33,409 bases of DNA from Chara braunii (lineage: Eukaryota > Streptophyta > Charophyceae > Charales > Characeae): positions 453,936-487,344 of the forward strand of contig BFEA01000223.1 in the NCBI GenBank assembly GCA_003427395.1, given 5' to 3'. The position numbers were made by a program, and so were the translations under genes. The first letter of the stretch is position 1, and every line of letters starts with the position of its first letter. Of this stretch, positions 8,450 through 17,911 are shown in pieces. Under the pieces are notes generated by a model. It was not told where the DNA came from. It worked only from the letters and a program-made list of their open reading frames with translations, and did not search any database.

Positions 8450-8638
8450 GGACTGGCGCAATCTTCCTGTGCGAGCGCCAGGCTCCTTCACACCATAGAA
8501 CGAGGGTGACGTATGTTGGGGCTGCATTGCAATAATGATTGCTCGGATCAGTGATATCTAAGTCCTCCGCTACGCCATATTGTACTTGTATGAAAGGTTG
8601 ATTTCTGTTCTGGTCTGCACCTTTACAGGATGCAACAG
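8450..8638. repeat. Module B, copy 5
   Basis: GGCGCAATCTTCCTGTGCGAGCGCC, CACACCATAGAACGAGGG, TTGGGGCTGCATTGCAATAATGATTG, ATATCTAAGTCCTCCGCTACGCC and CTGCACCTTTACAGGATGCAACA. It is preceded by CTTCGTCTGTG but lacks most of module A. Confidence 0.8.
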
Positions 8639-8714
8639 TGTGTGCGTGTGCGTGAGTGCGAGAAAAGAAGGCGAATTGGTGGTCTTGAGGGAAGGAGGCG
8701 AAGTGTGGGGTATC

Positions 8715-8796
8715 AAGGACTAATAGACTACTTGGATTTCAGTGTGATATTGCGAGTTGGATTTCTGTGCTTCATCCATGTTTATGTTCCTTGCAT
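8715..8796. repeat. Module E, partial copy
   Basis: GACTACTTGGATTTCAGTGTGAT, TTGGATTTCTGTGCTTC and ATCCATG…TCCTTGCAT match the last third of module E at 11090-11150 and 12115-12185. As there, the module runs straight into an ATT array. Confidence 0.6.
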
Positions 8797-8839
8797 AATT
8801 ATTCTTATTAATATTGTTATTATTATTATTATTATTTTA

Positions 8840-8913
<74 letters not shown>

Positions 8914-8914
8914 G
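8797..8914. repeat. ATT microsatellite 3 (longest pure run)
   Basis: Interrupted at first, then an almost pure ATT run from about 8839 to 8913. Confidence 0.95.
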
Positions 8915-9261
8915 CATCGGTCCTTAAGACCAACTTACGCAAGAGTGTTCGCGAAATGCATCGTCGCCAAGCATTAGACAAAGATAAACAGGGGGAGAGT
9001 CGAGTTGTGCAGCACATGTTGTCAAAATATATGATCACAAATAGTATCACAGTTTCGCGGGTTCAGGCGCTCATCAGCGCAATACAAATCTCTTATAGTT
9101 GAACCTCGCTTGCACACTCTCTGACTCAGTTCCTTCTTCCTAATGTACACATGCACACTCTTCTCTCAAGGAACTACTCTGAATACTATTACTAACCCTC
9201 CATATCTGATACTAATTTGTCGGGTCCGCATTGGTCCAATGAGATTTCTCTTTTGTCCCAG
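8915..9261. other. Spacer without a recognised feature
   Basis: There is no long ORF. It has a small inverted word GCGCTCATCAGCGC near 9068-9081 and ATTGGTCCAAT at 9231-9241. It ends in a TTCTCTTTTGTCCCAG acceptor-like sequence before the open segment at 9262. Confidence 0.4.
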
Positions 9262-9491
9262 ACCCTACACCGGACGTGTCCAAGTACTGTCGCAATGAGT
9301 TTACTGCTGCTGAGGCCTTCGGCCTGGATTCTGGACTTAGGCTTCTGGGTCTGGGCAGTTCTCAGACTCAGGCTAAGACTTTGTTTATTGACTTACTTTT
9401 CAGACAGGCGCAACTTTGGACGAACAGACACACGAGACTGCACGATCAGTCACATCCCTATCTGAACAGATATGACATATGTGTCTCCTAG
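9262..9491 (+). other. Candidate plus-strand exon 1
   Basis: An acceptor-like pyrimidine tract ending in CAG (9246-9261) precedes about 75 open codons with a balanced composition (…AAEAFGLDSGLRLLGLG…, ending …LNRYDICVS). The frame stops at TAG 9489-9491. A second open stretch in the same frame follows 57 bases later. No family is recognised; it could be an exon of a host gene or a relic. Confidence 0.3.
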
Positions 9492-9548
9492 CAAATAGGT
9501 GTGTCCTTCGGCATTGACCTTTGACACTAGTTTCTTGCTTCTATTTAG

Positions 9549-9650
9549 ATGCGCCCCTCTGACCAGAGAACTGGGCCTTGGATCTGTTTTTACATCTCCT
9601 GGGTCCTGGCGAGATACCATTTCACGTTGCTCAACCTTTACAAGGCCTGA
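9549..9650 (+). other. Candidate plus-strand exon 2
   Basis: The segment starts immediately after TTTCTTGCTTCTATTTAG, a good acceptor-like sequence, with ATG as its first codon, and stays open for 33 codons to TGA (…GPWICFYISWVLARYHF…). It is in the same frame as 9262-9491, but no strong GT donor separates the two, so the link is uncertain. Confidence 0.28.
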
Positions 9651-9670
9651 ATCGAGTAAGGAGGACTCTC

Positions 9671-9708
9671 CTATTATTATTATTATTTATTATTATTACT
9701 AGTGTTAT
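9671..9708. repeat. ATT microsatellite 4
   Basis: Short interrupted ATT run. Confidence 0.9.
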
Positions 9709-9769
9709 TATCAATTTAAGTGAAGGACGTATGACATCTGTCTGTGAAAGATCGAGGTAATGAGGGAAT

Positions 9770-9950
9770 GGGATTCTTGTGATTGGATGGAGAGAGCTTG
9801 CTCTCCGTGAACTGTGTTTTCATTGCTACGAACTTCTACTGGGGTATTATCGGTGCAGTGTTGCCCCCTGGGCACAGTGTGACTATCTGACTTTCAATAT
9901 GATGATGAGAACTGGAATTGTCATCTCACTGTTGCTCATTTTCCTTATAT
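9770..9950. repeat. Module C, copy 3
   Basis: GAGAGAGCTTGCTCTCC, CTTCTACTGGGGTATTATCGGTGCAGTGTTG and CTGACTTTCAATATGATGATG match copies 1 and 2. The first third of the module is absent. An ATT array follows. Confidence 0.7.
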
Positions 9951-9988
9951 TATTATCATTATTATCATTATTATTATTATTATCATTA
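9949..9988. repeat. ATT microsatellite 5
   Basis: ATT/ATC run after module C copy 3 and before module D copy 2. Confidence 0.9.
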
Positions 9989-10009
9989 ATCCTTGGGTGC
10001 ATGTGGCAT

Positions 10010-10215
10010 CTGTGAGATGGGGAATTGAGAGGGCAAAGTGATACGAGAGGCATTCATTGTGCTGGAAGCATGTGACATTGGTCGCTTTATGCTTGTGCCT
10101 GGGAAGGTGCTGGCGTTCATCAGCGGGCATGGTAGGGTAGGATTTTCATCCGTAGTCTGGGCGCCGAGCGCCAGATAGAATACCGACATTAGTTCTTCGT
10201 CGATGATGGTAAGGA
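10010..10215. repeat. Module D, copy 2
   Basis: It matches 6455-6665 over its length, with an extra insertion near 10100-10130. The CTTACCTGG splice-donor-like word of copy 1 is replaced by CATTCATTG here. Confidence 0.6.
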
Positions 10216-10365
10216 CTATACCAGCATTATCCATCGTGAGCTCTTAGTGCCTTCGTGATTAGTGAGGCTCGTACTGCAATTCTGCTGTTGGGCCGAGGAC
10301 ACTACTATCTGGTCGGTATAATGTTGCTGTTTGACGGAACTTGCTGTATTTATTGTATGATTACT

Positions 10366-10366
10366 A

Positions 10367-10421
<55 letters not shown>

Positions 10422-10423
10422 CA
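10366..10423. repeat. ATT microsatellite 6
   Basis: Nearly pure ATT run. Confidence 0.95.
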
Positions 10424-10433
10424 CTGTTATGTA

Positions 10434-10735
10434 TGTAAACAGCAGCGCAGCAAACGAGCAACACGCGCCCACTCAGATACTTAGAGATATGGATTCCAAA
10501 CAAGAATTCACTCTCAACTGGCCATAACAACTCAGCGTCCAAACAAACAACTGTGTACAACACACACTCCCCACCGACTACGGCTGGGCCAGCCATGACT
10601 TCCTGCGCTCTATCACTATGACTGCATTCCTCATCTCTCCTACCCGTTGCGTCCTCCGGGCTCGCTGCAGACCTCCTCGCACAAGACACTAAGACAGCGC
10701 CCCGCATGGCTTCCACATGAAAGAATGACCGGTTG
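10434..10735. repeat. Module G, copy 1
   Basis: It is related to 12250-12540: GTATGTAAACAGCAGCGCAG versus GTATGTGAACAGCGGCACAG, CGCCCACNCAG, CAATTGGCTATC/CAACTGGCCATA, CATAAGACATTG/ACAAGACACTAAG, and CGCATGGCTTCCACATGAAAGAATGA versus CGCATGGCTCCACAGGAAATGAATGA. It follows an ATT array in both places. Confidence 0.7.
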
Positions 10736-10852
10736 GGCGCTGCCTGTGGGGTAGGGGGCTGGCGGCCATGGCTTGGCTGCCTGTGTGCGCAGAGGGGTAA
10801 GGGGTGCTGCGTGGGTCATCAAGGGAGAGTGTGGGTAGAGAATGAGAAACAT

Positions 10853-11150
10853 ACCTAGGTGGAGAAGAGGTTCGTATGGGCGCTAAAGTCGTCACTCGCT
10901 GAGCACCTACAGTACTAAGAAGTAGGATAGGTAGGGCGTCCGGGCGCCGTTCAAAGAGGGAGAACTGCATCAGGTTAATACTGTTGATTGCCCGATCTGG
11001 CTATAGACATTGACTCATGTTTTGCTGTGCCAGTCTCAAATGGATGGCTACTCCGTCTCATTATGTTATCTTCTCTTGCTTTAACTACCCGGACAATAGT
11101 GTGATTTCGCTGTTTGATTTTCTGTGCTTCGTCCACATTCAAATCCCTTG
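10853..11150. repeat. Module E, copy 1
   Basis: It is related to 11852-12185: ACCTAGGTGG/ACCTGGTGG, AGTCGTCACTCG/ATCATCACTCG, CAAAGAGGGAGA/CAGAAAGAGAGC, TGTTGATTGCCCGATCTGG/TGGTGTTGCCCGACTGGG, CTCAAATGGATGGCTACTC, and CTGTGCTTCGTCCACATTCA. An ATT array follows. The stretch just before it (10800-10852) also matches 11815-11851 (ATCAAGGGAGAGTGTGG). Confidence 0.75.
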
Positions 11151-11151
11151 C

Positions 11152-11153
<2 letters not shown>

Positions 11154-11192
<39 letters not shown>

Positions 11193-11193
11193 G
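11154..11193. repeat. ATT microsatellite 7
   Basis: Pure ATT run directly after module E copy 1. Confidence 0.95.
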
Positions 11194-11199
11194 TGTAAT

Positions 11200-11850
11200 T
11201 AGATTCGCCTCATTCACACCTTCATGTATGAAAAACGGCAGCACAACAGGCCTCGTACCCGCCCTAAGAGAAGGCGAGCCACACCCGTGACCGCCCTAAG
11301 TGAAGGCTGGTCAGGGTATCCACGAACATGCCTTTCTTTCCACATTCTCGTAAAGTGGGTGTCAGACAGTTGCAGCATTGCTGTTGTAGGCTAATGAGAA
11401 AGCGGCAGTGCCGTCAATGAGGCCGGGCAGACAAAAGGGGAACCGGAAAGGGTCTGCATATGGACAGCGGTCCTGACCCAAGGGGAGCAGCTGTACAGCC
11501 TGGGCCACATCTGGGTTGGGCCTGGGCGCAGGGTCTGGATCTGAAACGCAGGCTCAAGGCAGGCCGCCCACACGCAGCATTGGCATATAGGCAGAGAGTG
11601 CGAGTGGGCATGGGTCTTGGCCAATGCGGGCATTGCTGGCACGCTGGGCGAATGCAAGCCGCTTCGCTGTGCAACGTTGGGATGAGGCAGGCTAGCGCTA
11701 AGATGTAGGGCGCTGCCTGCACACAGGGGCACTGGCGGCCCTAACCGGGCCCCATGAGGATGCAAATAAGAGGTGAAGGGCAAAGGTGGTTCTTCGGAGG
11801 TGAAGGGCGCTATAGGTTATCAAGGGAGAGTGTGGATGATGAGGACACGT
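11200..11850. other. GC-rich block (module F), no convincing gene
   Basis: It starts with the head of module G (CTTCATGTATGAAAAACGGCAGCACAAC) and then becomes GC-rich, with CCGCCCTAAGTGAAGGCTGG at 11290-11309 and CTGGGCGCAG words shared with 840-1400. Several frames are open on both strands because the block is GC-rich; none resembles a known protein. Confidence 0.4.
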
Positions 11851-11851
11851 A

Positions 11852-12185
11852 CCTGGTGGAGGTGGAAGTCGGCATTAATGTTGACATCATCACTCGTTGG
11901 TCGTCAAGTTGTCTGATTGCTTCTGTGTTGTAAGTTATACACTAGGCTATGACGTAGATAGGACTCCAGGCACCATTCCAGAAAGAGAGCTACGATGAGT
12001 TATGTTGTTGGTGTTGCCCGACTGGGCTTGGACAATTGACTTATGACTATGTTGTTTCGTGCTCAAATGAATGGTTACTCAGTTCCCGTGTGCTATCTAC
12101 TCGGGCTTCGACTACGTGGACTGCGGTGTGATTCTGTGGTTTGGATTACGGTGCTTCGTCCGCATTCATGATCCTTGCATTTCTT
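11852..12185. repeat. Module E, copy 2
   Basis: It is colinear with 10853-11150, and the ATT array again follows directly. The minus strand has CCACCAG|GTACG at its start (11853/11852), the counterpart of CCACCTAG|GTATG in copy 1. Confidence 0.75.
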
Positions 12186-12228
12186 TTATTATTATTATTG
12201 TTATTATTTATTATTATTACTATTATGT
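12185..12228. repeat. ATT microsatellite 8
   Basis: Interrupted ATT run between module E copy 2 and module G copy 2. Confidence 0.9.
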
Positions 12229-12249
12229 TATCACACTCGTTCGTTCACA

Positions 12250-12540
12250 CTCTTCATGTATGTGAACAGCGGCACAGCGTACTAGCGACATGCGCCCACA
12301 CAGTAATCAAGGATGTCGCAATCAGATAAGAGTTCCCTTTCAATTGGCTATCGCGGTTGTGCCCCAAACAACTCACTGTTCACTCTCTGGATCATCTTAG
12401 ATGTCTCACGCATGATGTTGTGCGCTCACTCAGCACACATGCCACTAAACACTCTGGGCATCCGCAGAGCATTGTTGCATAAGACATTGTAGCGACGCTT
12501 TCGCATGGCTCCACAGGAAATGAATGAATGGTTGTGCACA
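12250..12540. repeat. Module G, copy 2
   Basis: It matches 10434-10735 in order. Copies of E, ATT and G recur as a chain, so the 10.4-12.5 kb stretch looks like a partial tandem duplication with a period of about 1-1.8 kb. Confidence 0.7.
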
Positions 12541-13082
12541 ACCTCTTGATTTTACTTCTGTGACTGACTGGTCTGTCCTGTTTCCCTGACCCACGATGTA
12601 CACAGTCCCAGACAGTACTTGTTGGGCTGGACTGGGACTGACTGGTCCGATGCTCTTGACCACATGGCATTGCACCACATATTCACCATGGTCAAGCATA
12701 CATGGAATACGGACTGTGACATATGCAATGGAACACAGCCTGTGACGAAAGCAACAATACGCGGAGAGAGACACATACACACCAAGAGTGAGACAGACGA
12801 AGAGAGAGAAAATAGAGAAAGAGGAAAGAGAAAAAGTATCCGGCATACAATCGCAGTCTGCACTTAGTAATGACGTCATATAAATTGGACTTCGCTATCA
12901 AAGTAGGCCTGTTGCGTGAGTGCGAGATTAGGAGGGTAGGCAAGCAGTATAAATTGGGCATTGGCTCATTATATCGTTATATTGCTCTGTGTGGCTGGTG
13001 CTATGGTATTACCTGCTCATATACAACTACTCAGACGATTAAATGGTCTCGCAGCTTGGGGTTGGATATAAATCACACCCCT
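12541..13082. other. Spacer without a recognised gene
   Basis: It contains a purine-rich stretch at 12780-12835 with GAGAGA/GAAAGAGG words. Open frames on the minus strand (12445-12961) overlap each other and show no recognisable domain. Confidence 0.4.
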
Positions 13083-13111
13083 GTTATTATCATTGTTATT
13101 ATTATTAGTGA

Positions 13112-13150
<39 letters not shown>

Positions 13151-13204
13151 TATTATTATTATTATTACTATTATTGTTATATTTGCTATTATTATCATTG
13201 TTAC
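13083..13204. repeat. ATT microsatellite 9
   Basis: Long, interrupted ATT run. A frame starting inside it continues open to 13626, but the part beyond the repeat (about 140 codons) matches nothing I know. Confidence 0.95.
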
Positions 13205-13629
13205 TATTGCCACTGGCACCACATACTAGAATAGAAATCAGAATCGGACAGGGGTGTGAGGCAACGGAGCAAGGGAGGGCGCCAACAAGTATGACGACTC
13301 TTACATCCTTCATCCTCCTTCGCCTTCCTATGCCTAAACCCCACATAAGCACACAACCATCGTCAAGCCACGTGAGTGAAATAATATTTTCAAATGGCTT
13401 ACTGAGATCAGGACTCATGCGCAAATGCACTCCCGTTCCATATTTGATCCATGTAACAGGGCGATTGCGGGAGCTCTGCCGGAGTTCAGGCGGAACTCTG
13501 GAGGCAACGAACGGCGAGAGACGTTACTTAGACCCAATTGTTGTTTTGGAACATAACAGGCTACCATCCGCAATGATGCTCATAAAGGTTAGGAATTCAG
13601 GATCGATAAACCCTTCAAAGGATTAAGGG

Positions 13630-13990
13630 ATGGACAAAGGTCTTGGATTGCGGATAGAGAAAAATGTGGCTGAGTGAAATTTGATTGATTCTGGATACAA
13701 CAATCTTGATATGTGGGCATTGATTGAAGGTATTGATACAAGCTATTAACCTCTTATGATCATTCTCTCTATACTCCATCTAAACGATGATGGGTACCCT
13801 TGTTTTGAGCTGGCTATAATCAACTGTCATGGATCACATCGATCGTTTCTCATTATGAATCTGACTCCAGCATAAGTTCTCAAACTAGCAACGATTCGGG
13901 GCACAAATGTCATCGAAAGCGATAATTTGATCCATCGATAAGGCTTGTGTGGAAATAAGAATAGTAGGGAGAGTCTGCCTTAACTCCGAT
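13630..13990. other. Spacer before the 164-bp array
   Basis: No ORF or RNA gene is visible. The sequence is of medium GC, and GATAAG/CTTATC-type words appear towards the end as the tandem array begins. Confidence 0.4.
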
Positions 13991-14650
13991 GAGCCTTACG
14001 CTTGGTCAATGATAAGTGCAAGGATCCTTGGACACCCGCCTTATTGAGGGTTAGCCAGAGATAAGAGAAAGCAGGGAAATCCTGCCTTATCAGTGACTAG
14101 TCTGATATAAGAGTAGTGAGGTTTTTAAGGATACATGCCTTATCATTACCCAATCCAACATTCTTTTCAGTGGTAAGAGTAACAAGGATCCTTGGACACC
14201 CGCCTTGTTGAGGGCTAGCCAGTGATAAGAGTAGCAAGGGAATCTTCTCTTATCAGTGACTAGTCTGATATAAGAGTTGTGAGGTTTCAAGGATACCTGT
14301 CTTATCATTGATCAAACCTAACATTCTTTTCAGTGGTAAGAGTAAGCAAGGATCCTTGGACACCCGCCTTATTGAGGGTTAGCCAGTGATAAGAGTAACA
14401 GAGGAATCCTGTCTTATTAGTGATTAGTCTGATATAAGAGTTGTGAGGTTTCAATGACACCTTTCTCATCAACAAACATCCTAGCGCCTCGTTAGTGATA
14501 AGAATAGCAAGGATCCTTGGACACCCGCCTTATTGAGGACTAGCCAATAATAAGAGTGACAGGGAAATCCTACTTTATCAGTGACTAGACTGATATAAGA
14601 GTAGTGAGGTTTCAGGGATGCCTACCTTATCATCGGCTAACCATAGGATA
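13990..14650. repeat. 164-bp GATA-rich tandem repeat, four units
   Basis: The landmark AAGGATCCTTGGACACCCGC starts at 14020, 14184, 14348 and 14509, giving spacings of 164, 164 and 161 bases. Each unit also carries TGATAAGAGT, a CTTATCAGTGACTAGTCTGA-type word, GATATAAGAG, GTGAGGTTT and CCTTATCATT. So each has several GATAAG/CTTATC words in both orientations and an AAGGATCCTT palindrome. It lies upstream of the primer-binding site of the Ty3-type element and could be part of its LTR (U3) or an independent satellite. Confidence 0.9.
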
Positions 14651-16255
14651 AGCCTACCGCTAAATGTGCTTGGCACACAAAGGTCAAGACCTACAAAGTT
14701 GCCTTTATCAAACAAGCTCCAGTAACAAGTGGATATATCCTGAATGGTCTGCTATACCACCACTAACTTTCTCCACAATCTGCATTGTTCAGTCCTAACT
14801 AACTATCTCTGATTCTACTGAGAGGGGATAAGTGAGATTTTGTCTCAGAGAGAGACTGTCATGTGTCTGATTTCTTTCCTTTAGATTCTTTTCCACAGGT
14901 TGGATTGATGATGTGTTCCTTTGTGTTGGGAGAAGGAAGGAAACTCAGACAGGATAATCCAGAAAAGGGATAGGAATAAGATAGTGAAAGGGATATGAAG
15001 AATTACTATGACAGTAAAAAAAAAAAGGGGGTGAATTACTATTCACTACTTGAAGCAGAAAGGCGACAACCCAAACGATTAGTTAAGGATAAAAGTCAGA
15101 CAGAAAACACAGAGTCTAGAAGGAAACTTTCTAGATCTCAGTCAGGAAGAGAGATATTAAGTTTCTCTTGGACTGTGTTGTGTCTACAGGTTTCGACACT
15201 TCGGAGAACTTACGGGGGAATCCGTAAGAACAATAATTTTGTTATCTCTGGATAACAGGTCGGTAGAACTCCGACTCAACTCCCACCATGGCTTGACACC
15301 CACACCTAAGACAAGACCTAAGAAGATAACAGATAAATCTTGCCCATGTATCTATGCCGAAATTGTCCAAATCACACTCGGGAGTCTTCGAAATGTGTGG
15401 GGCTGGGGTAAAAAGAGTCATGGTTACGAAGGTATGTTGTTTTTAAGGGTTTGGGGCATGAGTGACTTGCTATGAATGGATTAAAGGTTGACGCTTGTAG
15501 GGCATTCTGTGTCTGCATCTGTATGCGTATATGTGGTTTTCTTGCATTTGCACAGGTGTTGGACATTTGTGCTGTCTTCTAAGTTTGAGATCGTCTGATA
15601 AATTCGGGCAAAGGGACACGACAATCGTGAAAGTGAGGTCCACCGCTCAGTCAGCTCCCCTGATTTACATACATACATATATTTGTGAATGGGATCGTAG
15701 GCTGGTCGGTACCTAGGAAGTCATTTTGTCTGGGACTTCTTTTGAGAAGAATGAGAGATTACTAAGGGTTTGACTTTGGCATTTCCATAAGGTCAACAAA
15801 GGGGACATAGAATCATTGTCATAGTTAACTTAGCGTGGAAGACTGTCCGAGAAATCGACCTGATAAGATAGTCGGTCCGGGGAGTTAGCACTCCGGTCCC
15901 GATATACGGGTCAGTCTTAAGGCGTTCTACCGCGCGTATGCCTATGCTACGGCGATCGAGAAAACACCCTCGGCTGGCCTACCTCTGCGATTACATGTAA
16001 AAGTCTTCGTATGTGGGTCAGTAACTTAGCAGGGATACGCCCACCTGAGGGATGGTGACAGCTCCCGCAGGTGGAGGTATGTTGTACCTCGCGGGACCCT
16101 AACCTGTCGTAGGCAGTCGCAAGAGGTGTAGCACGCGCGCGCGGTCGAAGTTGGTATTGCGTAAACTGACAAAAAGAAACTCCTGCGTGACACGACCGTG
16201 AGGTCGAACACCAGAAACTACTCTGCGTATGGGTGTGGGACTGCCTCGTGCGACA
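14651..16255 (+). mobile_element. Probable 5' LTR region; left boundary unresolved
   Basis: The right edge is clear: GTGCGACA (16248-16255) ends in CA and is followed two bases later by a tRNA-Asp primer-binding site. The left LTR edge cannot be placed, because the 3' LTR is missing and there is nothing to compare with. Structures include the hairpin CTTACGG/CCGTAAG (15209-15228), GTTATC/GATAAC (15241-15256), CATATATTT near 15677 as a weak TATA-like word, and nested inverted repeats around 16063-16095 (CCCGC…GCGGG and GAGGTA…TACCTC). The small ORFs here are not convincing. Confidence 0.5.
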
Positions 16256-16257
16256 GG

Positions 16258-16277
16258 TGGCGCCATTGCCGGGGATC
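16258..16277 (+). other. Primer-binding site complementary to tRNA-Asp
   Basis: TGGCGCCATTGCCGGGGATC is the reverse complement of the plant tRNA-Asp 3' end (…ATCCCCGGCAACGGCGCCA) with one mismatch, a G-to-A change at base 8 of the site. It sits two bases after the CA of a probable LTR end. tRNA-Asp priming is known among plant Ty3/gypsy elements. This fixes the element as plus-strand and its leader as starting here. Confidence 0.85.
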
Positions 16278-16495
16278 TCGTTTTTAGCCAAGGTCCTTAG
16301 TGAGCGGAGTTGGGTAAAGCAAGATCCAGGCAGAACGACAATTATTAAAAAGTCGGTAATTAACTAAGACTCTAAGTGGAATACGGTAACTTAGATAGCT
16401 GGTGACGAGTAGTTGCTCCAAATAAATCGGTGTGTAAAATAAGGGCTAAATACACATAAGTACGATTGTCCTACTTATACTAAGAGTTAGCGAAT
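16278..16495 (+). other. Retroelement leader
   Basis: About 218 bases separate the primer-binding site from the first ATG. The leader holds several GT-starting, donor-like words (GTTGG|GTAAAGC at about 16313, GTCG|GTAATT, ATACG|GTAACTT), which could serve to splice to downstream ORFs. This is inference only. Confidence 0.5.
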
Positions 16496-16990
16496 ATGGC
16501 ACCTAAGGGCCGTGCGACCGGAACCGGTAGAGGAAGAGGTGGCAGACAGGGGAAGGTGCCAGAAAGGCCTGTGGACTTGACCAGAGAAAGGGAGGAGTGG
16601 AAAAAAGATGATGAAGGCTTAGAAGAGAAGGACGAAGGATTGAGGGCGAGACGGTATCGGGAGGAGAGGCGCATGCATATCCCAGACCCTTACGAAATGG
16701 CATATTTCTGATATAGGTACGCTGCGTTACGGAGAATCTCCACCACACTTCGATCTGCCTAGTCGTCTGCATCATAGCCCTTACCCTCTGTCTCAAGAGA
16801 GGCAGCTGACCGTCCTTCCCCTGCCTCACCAACAAGGGTCCCGCGAAGTACCACGTGTACCTGATCCTCCTGTGGTTTCGCAGTCTACGTCGCCTGATAG
16901 GAGGATGAGCCTATCACTCCTAATGTTTATATTGTGTCAGTTAGAGATCAGTGGGTTAATATCTTACTTGTTGTATAAGAAGATTATATA
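16496..16990 (+). pseudogene. ORF A: short basic/charged ORF with frameshifted proline-rich continuation
   Basis: The ATG at 16496 opens 71 codons. The start is Gly/Arg-rich (GRATGTGRGRGGRQG), followed by a strongly charged E/K/R helix-like region and PDPYEMAYF. The frame stops at 16709, but the +1 frame is open from there to TAA near 16990 and is rich in Pro/Ser/Gln (…YGESPPHFDLPSR…), ending hydrophobic. A single-base indel at about 16708 best explains this. It lies where the N-terminus of Gag or an extra ORF would be expected. An RG-rich start suggests RNA binding, but no domain is recognised. Confidence 0.5.
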
Positions 16991-17122
16991 AGGGCCAAAA
17001 ATGTCAAAGAAGGTGGCAGGATAAAAAAGGAAAACTAGTCAGATCCTGGAGTTGAAAGTCTGATGGAAGGATGTGGGCTGAATTGTGTTGTGTAGTAGGT
17101 GGAGTATACCAAAGAAAAGAAG

Positions 17123-17815
17123 ATGGCTTCTGCCCGATATCAAATCACGATCAGAGAGCCCGTGCAAATGAGGCGTGGCCTTATGATGAATCTTCCCAGT
17201 CGCCACGAAGAGAATGAAGAGACAGGGTATTGTTGGGGGATTTCTGTCGGAAAACAAACTTTCATGTGGATTGAGTCTGGATCCGTTAGAGGCGAAAACT
17301 GTGCGGTAGAGAGGGTTACCCTGTACATCGCATCAGAAAACCTGCAAGCTATCATAATAAATTTAGTACTAGGTATTGATCGATCTCTCTCGAGGCTATT
17401 ATGGATAGCAAAGTCAACGCTCGAGTCTAGAAGGAGAGGTGCTAGTATGAATGGATTTGAGGGGGTCATAGGAACTGTGAGGGTAAGAAAGGCGATGAAA
17501 TTTCTTCCGCCAGCAGCGTATCTAAGAAGGACCCTCCCCATGTTCATCGTAGATGCAATCTTTGGAGGGAGGACCCGAGTGGAAAGGGCTGTGGAAGCCG
17601 CAATGGCAATACTTGAGAGAGAATATCACGCACCTACCCCTCTGCTGGTATACTACATATACCTAGAGATAGGGTCTTTGATTGAAGAAAGGGATCGACA
17701 ATTTATACTATCACGTGTCGAATTGTATGCACGTCAATACGATTGGGCAGATATGCATATCTACTGGAAAGAACTGAAACAGGGGATTTTCGATCAAATA
17801 GGAAGGGGTGCTTAG
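17123..17815 (+). CDS. ORF B: extra ORF upstream of gag, unknown function, intact
   Basis: This is an intact ORF of about 230 codons. I chose the ATG at 17123 (MASARYQ) because the open frame upstream has only a GTG and the paralogue downstream also begins with MAS. No signal peptide, membrane segment or zinc motif is visible. The C-terminal half is probably alpha-helical (…RVERAVEAAMAILEREY…, …YARQYDWADMHIYWKEL…). It is homologous in patches to the broken ORF C just downstream: F(M/L)WI-x2-G, (V/I)xRVTLY, an LE(I/M)-x-ER region and YW(K/R)xL. Ty3/gypsy elements of the Ogre/Tat group carry an extra ORF upstream of gag with unknown role, and this one could be analogous. An acceptor-like TTGTGTTGTGTAG lies about 35 bases before the ATG region. 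Its intactness inside a dead element is notable. Confidence 0.65.
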   Translation: MASARYQITIREPVQMRRGLMMNLPSRHEENEETGYCWGISVGKQTFMWIESGSVRGENCAVERVTLYIASENLQAIIINLVLGIDRSLSRLLWIAKSTLESRRRGASMNGFEGVIGTVRVRKAMKFLPPAAYLRRTLPMFIVDAIFGGRTRVERAVEAAMAILEREYHAPTPLLVYYIYLEIGSLIEERDRQFILSRVELYARQYDWADMHIYWKELKQGIFDQIGRGA

Positions 17816-17911
17816 GGAAGACTTACATAGAGAGTTGTTGAGAAATGAAAATTGAGCGGTTACTAAGAAAGGAAAGGTTCTTTCTTTGGCTGTTGTAACA
17901 GGAATACTAGG

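Noticed and set aside
13205-13626. About 140 codons open on the plus strand after ATT array 9
   Set aside because: The composition is plausible, but there is no start outside the repeat, no domain and no splice signal strong enough to support a gene.
14995-15255. 86-codon ORF in the probable LTR
   Set aside because: Starts in a poly-A stretch, lysine-rich, no domain.
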